Shown: piece by piece, positions 59,526-64,000 of the stretch
Layout: each line of letters starts with the position of its first letter
Position numbering within the stretch: the stretch's first letter is position 1
Origin: Bog-473 sp963804055
GTDB taxonomy: Bacteria; Actinomycetota; Acidimicrobiia; Acidimicrobiales; RAAP-2
Direction: 5' to 3'
Length of the DNA stretch: 64,000 bases
Assembly (NCBI GenBank): GCA_963804055.1
Contig: CAWDOU010000008.1
Location: 62,001 to 126,000 of the forward strand
Notes under the pieces: generated by a model
The model's input: only the letters and a program-made list of their open reading frames with translations
Told to the model about the DNA's origin: nothing
The model's database searches: none
Program-made: the position numbers and the translations under genes

Positions 59526-60134
59526 CTAGGATGTGCGGTAGTCGCCGATCAGGGCGAGTGCCCCATCGAGAGCTTGGCGGAGCTGTCGAGGATCGCGCCG
59601 AGCTTGCGTGAGCATCAGACCGCCTTGAATGCTGGCCAGGGTCGACCCTGAAAGCCAGTCGAGGTCGGCGTCAGCTCGCAGTTCGCCGGAAGCGGCCATT
59701 GCGCCAAGTCCGGCTCGGATGCTCGCTTGCCATCGATCAAATCCTGAGGCCAGGACGTTCCGGATGTCGTCATCGTGCTCACCCAGTTCTGCAACCAGGT
59801 TTGCTATCGGACAACCTCCGCGCCCGTGCCGTCGCTCCTGGAGCTCGACGAGCGCGTCAAACCACCGCCGCAGGCCCGCCCATGTGCCGAGCCCTTCGAA
59901 CAAAGACTGTTGGGTACCAAGAACTGCGTCGTTTGTCGCTTCAGCTACTGCGAGCAGCAGATCGTCCTTGTCCTTGAAGTAGTGATACAGCTGGCTGCGC
60001 GAGGCGCGGGCCCGCACCCCCACCTCGTCCAAGCTGGCTCCGAGTGCCCCTCGTTCGGCCACGACATCGGCTGCCGCAGCCACGATCCGAAGGCGGGCCT
60101 GACGGCCCCGCTCGGTTGCCGGCTCCTGTCCCAT
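59526..60134 (-). CDS. TetR-family repressor
   Basis: A 202-residue TetR repressor from ATG 60134. Residues about 12-58 form the DNA-binding part: ARLRIVAAAADVVAERGALG, SLDEVGVRARASRSQLYHYF and KDKDDLLLAVAEA. The C-terminal ligand domain has GGCPIANLVAELGEHDDDIR, with a Cys that might sense thiol-reactive molecules, and LSGSTLASIQGGLMLTQARR. It is divergent from a peroxiredoxin gene. Two copies of TGGACTNNNNAGTCCA lie in the intergenic region, so it most likely represses itself and the peroxiredoxin. Confidence 0.93.
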   Translation of the reverse strand: MGQEPATERGRQARLRIVAAAADVVAERGALGASLDEVGVRARASRSQLYHYFKDKDDLLLAVAEATNDAVLGTQQSLFEGLGTWAGLRRWFDALVELQERRHGRGGCPIANLVAELGEHDDDIRNVLASGFDRWQASIRAGLGAMAASGELRADADLDWLSGSTLASIQGGLMLTQARRDPRQLRQALDGALALIGDYRTS

Positions 60135-60147
60135 GATCTCATTCTAT

Positions 60148-60163
60148 TGGACTTGACAGTCCA
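60148..60163. promoter_or_regulatory. TetR-type operator 1, TGGACTtgacAGTCCA
   Basis: A perfect 6-bp inverted repeat with 4-base spacer, 14 bases before the TetR start. It also contains TTGACA (60153-60158), the likely -35 of the peroxiredoxin promoter, so repressor binding would block RNA polymerase. Confidence 0.8.
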
Positions 60164-60181
60164 GTTTGGCACGGCTTAAGT
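60153..60181 (+). promoter_or_regulatory. Peroxiredoxin promoter, -35 TTGACA and -10 TTAAGT
   Basis: A consensus -35 TTGACA at 60153-60158 is followed after 17 bases by TTAAGT at 60176-60181, a weak -10. The -35 lies inside operator 1 and operator 2 starts at the end of the -10. Confidence 0.55.
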
Positions 60182-60196
60182 GGACTCAGCAGTCCA
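60181..60196. promoter_or_regulatory. TetR-type operator 2, TGGACTcagcAGTCCA
   Basis: The same inverted repeat as operator 1 with another spacer. Its centre lies 33 bases (about three DNA turns) from that of operator 1, which would put two repressor dimers on the same DNA face. It is 28 bases upstream of the peroxiredoxin ATG. Confidence 0.8.
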
Positions 60197-60224
60197 GATA
60201 CGTCCCGAGGTCCTAGGAGGTCCG

Positions 60225-60893
60225 ATGTCCGTCACCATCGGTGAGCAGTCCGAGCAGCTGAAGGCCGCAGCAGCGGATCGTCTACCGCGTGACGTTCTCG
60301 ATGCCTTCGACCGGAGCATCGAAGGATTCCTCCGTGAGGGAGTCCCCGCGGGTGCCATTGCCGCTGGCGATTCCATCGAATCGTTCATCCTGGAGGACGC
60401 CAACGGAAACGAGGTCGAACTCGATCAGCTCGTCGTCGACGGCCCCGCAGTCATCGTCTTCTATCGGGGCGGCTGGTGCCCCTACTGCAACCTGGCACTG
60501 CGGACCTACCAGCGGGAACTCCTCCCAGAGCTGGACAGATTCGGGTCGCGCCTCGTCGCGATCAGCCCCCAATCACCCGATCAGTCGCTTTCCACCGCCG
60601 AGAAGGCAGGGCTCGATTTCACGGTGCTCTCGGATCCAGGCAGCCGATTGGCACGGCGGATTGGCATTTCGTTCCAGCAGAGCGAAGACGTGCTCGAGGC
60701 CCAACGGAAGCTCGGGCTTGATCTGGCACAAGTGAATGCCGAAGGGTCGATAGAGCTACCCCGGCCTACCGTGCTGATCGTCGACCAGGAGCACATCGTC
60801 CGCTTTGTCGACGTCCAACCTGATTACACGGCCCGCACCGAAGTGGCCGACATACTTCGTGCACTCTCGGAGATAGGCACCGACCAGCCGTAG
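60225..60893 (+). CDS. Peroxiredoxin-like AhpC/TSA family protein, TetR-controlled
   Basis: A 222-residue thioredoxin-fold protein from ATG 60225 with AGGAGG 6 bases upstream. The active-site motif is Cys85-x-x-Cys88 (YRGGWCPYCNLALRTYQREL), with VAISPQSPDQSLSTAEKAGL and FTVLSDPGSRLARRIGI downstream. CxxC proteins of this type occur as peroxiredoxin-like reductases, often regulated by TetR repressors. About 45 extra N-terminal residues precede the fold. It probably detoxifies peroxides or electrophiles when the divergent TetR repressor is released. Confidence 0.9.
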   Translation: MSVTIGEQSEQLKAAAADRLPRDVLDAFDRSIEGFLREGVPAGAIAAGDSIESFILEDANGNEVELDQLVVDGPAVIVFYRGGWCPYCNLALRTYQRELLPELDRFGSRLVAISPQSPDQSLSTAEKAGLDFTVLSDPGSRLARRIGISFQQSEDVLEAQRKLGLDLAQVNAEGSIELPRPTVLIVDQEHIVRFVDVQPDYTARTEVADILRALSEIGTDQP

Positions 60894-61169
60894 AACAAGC
60901 ACTGGTCGCCGATCAGCAATCTCGTCGTTCAGCTCACACGGATGGTTGACACATCAGCTTGGCGCAAAGCGATCTGTGGCGTCTGCTCTGCCGTTCTGAT
61001 GGTGGCTACCGCGTGCCCCTGGACAGCGGGGTCGTCGGGTCTGTGACGAGGCAATCGGGCATCGCGCCGGCGTAGCCCGACGTCTCGGCAGATCGGCCCG
61101 TGGCACATGCCTTCCGCCAACGGCACCTGTCGTGGGAACATGGCGGCACCTGAGCAAAGCGAGGCACTT

Positions 61170-61916
61170 ATGGACCGACTCCGTCCGTATCGAGATCAGA
61201 TCGCCCTGGTCGCCGCTGTCGTCCTGCCGCTCGCAGTCGCCGGCATCCTGGTCCCGTTCCGCTCAGACTTCGCCAACACTGCGTCGGCACTGATCCTGGT
61301 CGCGGTCATCGTTGCTGTCGCCGCTCTGGGCAACCGGTTCAGCGGCTTCGTGGCCACGTTGAGCGCCACGTTGTGGTTCGACTACTTCTTGACGCAACCC
61401 TATGGCCGGCTTGCGATCACGCATCGTCCCGACATCGAGACGGCGGTGTGCCTCTTCGTTGTCGGGATCATCGTGACCGAGCTCGCGGCGCGCAATCGGC
61501 ACCATCGGGCCAGCGCGTTCGAGGAAGCCGACTACGTCGGAATGATCTATGACGTGTCTGAACTTGTCGCGTCGGGCAAACCCGCCTCCGAGGTGCTCGA
61601 GCGCGTGCGCGCCACACTGGTGGAGCTCCTGCACCTCCGAGCCTGTCGCTATGAAGAAGGGCTGGGCACCCGCCCCATAATGCGCCTCGAACACGACGGC
61701 CAAGTGCTCCTGGGCGGAAGACTCTGGAACGTCGATCGCATGGGGCTACCCGGACCCGAGATCGAGCTCCTCGTCGCCCACCGCGGAGCAAGTCTCGGTC
61801 GTTTCGTCCTCACACCCACTCCGGGCTACGAGGTACCGCTTCAGCCTCGGGTCGTTGCCGTCGCCCTTGCCGACCAGGCCGGCGCGTCGCTCGCCCCCCG
61901 GCTGCGCAGCGCATAG
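61170..61916 (+). CDS. DUF4118 (KdpD-like) membrane protein with GAF-like domain
   Basis: A 248-residue protein from ATG 61170, with GAGG 6 bases upstream (ATG 61140 is possible). The N-terminal DUF4118 domain has four TM helices (LVAAVVLPLAVAGILVPF, ASALILVAVIVAVAALG, GFVATLSATLWFDYFLTQPY, ETAVCLFVVGIIVTELAA). YFLTQPYGRLAI is the DUF4118 hallmark found in the KdpD sensor kinase. The rest resembles a GAF-like domain (VSELVASGKPASEVLERVRA). There is no kinase domain, so it may be a sensor or adaptor for another kinase. Confidence 0.78.
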   Translation: MDRLRPYRDQIALVAAVVLPLAVAGILVPFRSDFANTASALILVAVIVAVAALGNRFSGFVATLSATLWFDYFLTQPYGRLAITHRPDIETAVCLFVVGIIVTELAARNRHHRASAFEEADYVGMIYDVSELVASGKPASEVLERVRATLVELLHLRACRYEEGLGTRPIMRLEHDGQVLLGGRLWNVDRMGLPGPEIELLVAHRGASLGRFVLTPTPGYEVPLQPRVVAVALADQAGASLAPRLRSA

Positions 61917-62099
61917 AGCGTGTCTCCATCGCTGCCGAGCCCGACGAGCGCCCTCACGTCGTGGCGAGGAGCGTCGCCCAAGGCAGCGTAGGCCGCGGTG
62001 GGCTCCTTCCACCCAGTTCCAGTTTCGCCTACCCAATCCTCCTCTGGTAAGAGCTCCGCCATCCAAACAAGGCGCAAATTCAATGTCACCTGGTGCATA

Positions 62100-62249
62100 G
62101 CGTGCGCCGCTCTTGCGCCCGCGGTGTTCGATCATCACGAAGCGATAGCCGAAGAGAATGCCCAGTCGTGCTCAGTAAAGATAGGTGGGCGCCTTGAGCA
62201 TCCGCCTCAGCCGCCGGGTCGGTTTGTTGGAGAAGTCGATCAACGACAT
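62100..62249 (-). pseudogene. Broken deazaflavin (F420)-dependent nitroreductase-family gene
   Basis: From ATG 62249 (overlapping the ClC stop by 10 bases) the frame reads MSLIDFSNKPTRRLRR, then MLKAPTYLY, a TGA at codon 26 (62174-62172), then ARLGILFGYRFVMIEHRGRK and SGARY. LxHRGRKSG is the core motif of the DUF385/nitroreductase deazaflavin family. After the in-frame stop, similarity ends soon (near 62100), so the gene has both a nonsense codon and a truncated 3' end. Confidence 0.65.
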
Positions 62250-64000
62250 CGACGATCCTCAGGCGGCACGCGTGTGAAGTCTGATGGATCCTGGCCAAGT
62301 ACCCAGAGACGATCTCCTGCTTCGAGGACGACGTCTCCGGTCGGAGCCAGGACGTGTCCGTTTCGGGCGATCGAGGTCACGAGGGTACCTTCAGGGAACC
62401 CGGCCGAGCGCAGCCGTAGCCCCGCCAAAGTCGAATCTTTTGTCACGGATACCTCGAATGCGCCAGCTGACGCACCCAGCGCACTTACCCGCTCGGCCGA
62501 GGCCAAGAGCTCTCGGCGGTAGGCCTGGACCAAGTCCGAGACCGACACGGTAGCCACGACGCGGCGATCATCGTCGAGCACTGGCACCCACGACAGGTGT
62601 GCCGATGCAATGGACTCGAGGGCCGTGTCGAGCCGGCTGTGCACCGAAATGGACGGGGCACCAGCGTCAGCGAGGCCACCCACCATGGCCGTGGGCGCGG
62701 ACGACTCTGTGAGCTCAGTCAGCGAGATGGTTCCCTCGAAGCGGCCGGCAGCGTCGATGACGGGTGCGCCCGGCACCTCAGCGGCGGTGCAGAGTTCAAG
62801 GGCCTCCGGCGCCGTCGTTGATGTTGGTAGCACGAGCCGGGGAGGAATCATGGCGCGCGCCGTCGGAATGCTGGCCAAGAGTGGCAGTCCCGCCAAGATG
62901 TGCTGGGCCTCGGTGTCGGATCGGCTGCGGATCTGGCTCCGGTAGATCGTGTCGTCGAAGTGGTGCACGATCAGCCAAGCCAGACCGACTCCGACCAGCG
63001 CTGGTGTGACGATCGAGAGGCTCCCGGTCATCTCGGCAACCATGATCATGACCGCCAGGGGCGCTCGCGAGATGCTGCCGAAGCAGCACATCATGCCCAC
63101 GATGACATAGGGCGCAGGGTCGTGCCCCATCGACGGCGCGATGGGCTCGAAGAGCCGCCAGACGGCAGCGCCCATGAAGGCACCGATCACCATGCCCGGG
63201 CCGAAGATGCCTCCCGATCCCCCTGAGCCAATGGAGAGCCCAGTCGCGATGATCCGGGCGAAAGGGACGATGAGCACTATCCACAAGGGGATGCCGAGGA
63301 GTTCAGGACCCAGTGACTTCTGGATCCAGCCGTAGCCGGTGCCGAGGACCTCGGGAATGACGATGCCGATGGCACCGACGATGAGCCCGCCGATCGCCGG
63401 CTTCACCCATTTCGGGAGCTTGGGGATCCCGGAAAAAACCTGAGCGATGCCGTAGAACCCTTTTGCGTAGAGGAGCCCGATCAAACCGCCGAGGACCCCG
63501 ATGAGAGCGAACCAGCCCAGTTGGGCCGGATCATCGAATCGGTAGGAGCCGACGTAGCCGAAGAGCGGCCCAAAGCCCTCGAAGGATCCAAAGATTGCGT
63601 AGCTGACCGATGAGGCGATGAAGCACGGCAACAACGCTGCAGGGTCGAAGTCGTCGCGGTAGAGGATCTCCGAAGCGAGGACGGCACCGCCGAGCGGCGC
63701 GCCGAAAATAGCCCCGATACCTGATCCGATCCCTGTGGCGACCGCGATGCGCCCGTCCGCTGGGTCGAGCTCGAGCACGCGTGTCAGCAGCGAGCCGAAG
63801 CCGGCGCTGATCTGGCCTGTGGGCCCCTCACGCCCACCCGATCCCCCCGAGCCGATGGTGAGGGCGGAGGCCACGATCTTGATGATGACGGCGCGAAAGC
63901 GCACGCCCTTGGGGTTGTGGTGCACTGCCGAGATGGCGGCGTCGGTGCCGTGTCCTTCGGCTTCAGGGGCAAAGCGGTAGACAAGAAGCCCACCGAGCAG
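62240..64000 (-). CDS. ClC chloride channel with CBS and TrkA_C domains, 5' end outside window
   Basis: The frame is open to the window edge: the codons before GTG 63925 read LLGGLLVYRFAPEAEGHGTD, which is normal ClC sequence, so the start lies beyond 64000. The gating motif GGREGPTGQISAGFGS keeps Glu, GIGAIFGAPLGGAVLASEIL and GSGGSGGIFGPGMVIGAFMG match the filter regions. Two CBS motifs follow (VPGAPVIDAAGRFEGTISL, and SWVPVLDDDRRVVATVSVSD), then a TrkA_C domain (TLVTSIARNGHVLAP, LEAGDRLWVLG). Nucleotide-regulated anion transport is expected (family knowledge). At least 586 residues. Confidence 0.92.
   Translation of the reverse strand: MLGGLLVYRFAPEAEGHGTDAAISAVHHNPKGVRFRAVIIKIVASALTIGSGGSGGREGPTGQISAGFGSLLTRVLELDPADGRIAVATGIGSGIGAIFGAPLGGAVLASEILYRDDFDPAALLPCFIASSVSYAIFGSFEGFGPLFGYVGSYRFDDPAQLGWFALIGVLGGLIGLLYAKGFYGIAQVFSGIPKLPKWVKPAIGGLIVGAIGIVIPEVLGTGYGWIQKSLGPELLGIPLWIVLIVPFARIIATGLSIGSGGSGGIFGPGMVIGAFMGAAVWRLFEPIAPSMGHDPAPYVIVGMMCCFGSISRAPLAVMIMVAEMTGSLSIVTPALVGVGLAWLIVHHFDDTIYRSQIRSRSDTEAQHILAGLPLLASIPTARAMIPPRLVLPTSTTAPEALELCTAAEVPGAPVIDAAGRFEGTISLTELTESSAPTAMVGGLADAGAPSISVHSRLDTALESIASAHLSWVPVLDDDRRVVATVSVSDLVQAYRRELLASAERVSALGASAGAFEVSVTKDSTLAGLRLRSAGFPEGTLVTSIARNGHVLAPTGDVVLEAGDRLWVLGQDPSDFTRVPPEDRRCR

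Noticed and set aside
61841..62098. 85-codon minus-strand ORF next to the broken deazaflavin gene
   Set aside because: It overlaps the 3' end of the DUF4118 gene and has no family match; more likely debris of the degraded gene.

Overview
The window is a 64 kb stretch of a high-GC actinobacterial chromosome. Three things support this: an S-(hydroxymethyl)mycothiol dehydrogenase (mscR, which implies mycothiol), a DUF222/HNH protein of the 13E12 type, and a DUF1707 protein; GTG and TTG starts are also very frequent. The secreted deacetylase near 56 kb carries the GYWEVASDGGIFSFGDA-type repeat, which I associate with Acidimicrobiia, so that class is my best guess (inference). No phage, IS element, CRISPR array or rRNA operon was found. 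The only RNA-gene trace is a 3' tRNA-like fragment near 56.96 kb.

Region 1 (1-28.4 kb, very GC-rich) is mostly metabolic and membrane genes. It holds a DUF1707 protein, a cNMP-binding protein, an MMPL exporter, an aldo/keto reductase, a zinc-ribbon/thiolase pair, a methyltransferase, a YdeI-like protein, the DUF222-HNH protein, an amidohydrolase and a two-gene membrane operon. It continues with a VOC protein, mscR, a gamma-glutamyltransferase-like gene, a fused EtfB-EtfA, an orphan B12-binding subunit, DedA, several small genes, a flavoprotein/hydrolase/ClC operon, a DHFR, an acyl-CoA synthetase and two DUF202 proteins. Short tandem repeats (24, 6, 24 and 17 nt units) lie in or at the ends of genes here. 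The gamma-GT and ETF genes, and an MBL-fold gene just beyond at 28.7 kb, each contain a single-base frameshift. These may be real or consensus errors.

Region 2 (28.6-47.4 kb) mixes redox enzymes (a disulfide-oxidoreductase-like flavoprotein, an SDR, a TPP enzyme), regulators (STAS, LuxR response regulator, HATPase), an AlkB-like oxygenase, a secreted Rpf-like transglycosylase and a CoA transferase. It also holds a cluster with two peroxiredoxin-like paralogues, one without the peroxidatic cysteine, around a VOC protein and a nitronate-monooxygenase-like enzyme. A GH15 enzyme, a cation/Ca exchanger and a six-hairpin glycosidase follow.

Region 3 (47.4-64 kb, lower GC in places) contains a PAS-PAS-PAS-EAL phosphodiesterase, a three-gene oxidoreductase operon headed by a quinone-oxidoreductase-like gene and ending with a YghZ-like reductase, and an MFS exporter coupled to a small upstream ORF. 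It also contains a polysaccharide deacetylase with five nearly identical 126-bp repeats, a secreted beta-propeller protein, an ECF sigma/anti-sigma pair, and a divergent TetR/peroxiredoxin pair with two identical palindromic operators. The window ends with a DUF4118-GAF protein, a broken deazaflavin-oxidoreductase gene and the 3' part of a CBS/TrkA-C ClC channel that runs off the edge.

The clearest regulatory logic is TetR control of the peroxiredoxin at 60.2 kb. The most unusual protein-level observations are the EtfB-EtfA fusion, the Cys-to-Asp peroxiredoxin paralogue, an SDR without its catalytic Tyr, and the amidohydrolase frame that reads through a tandem repeat into the next gene. I saw no multi-gene system that I could confidently call new.
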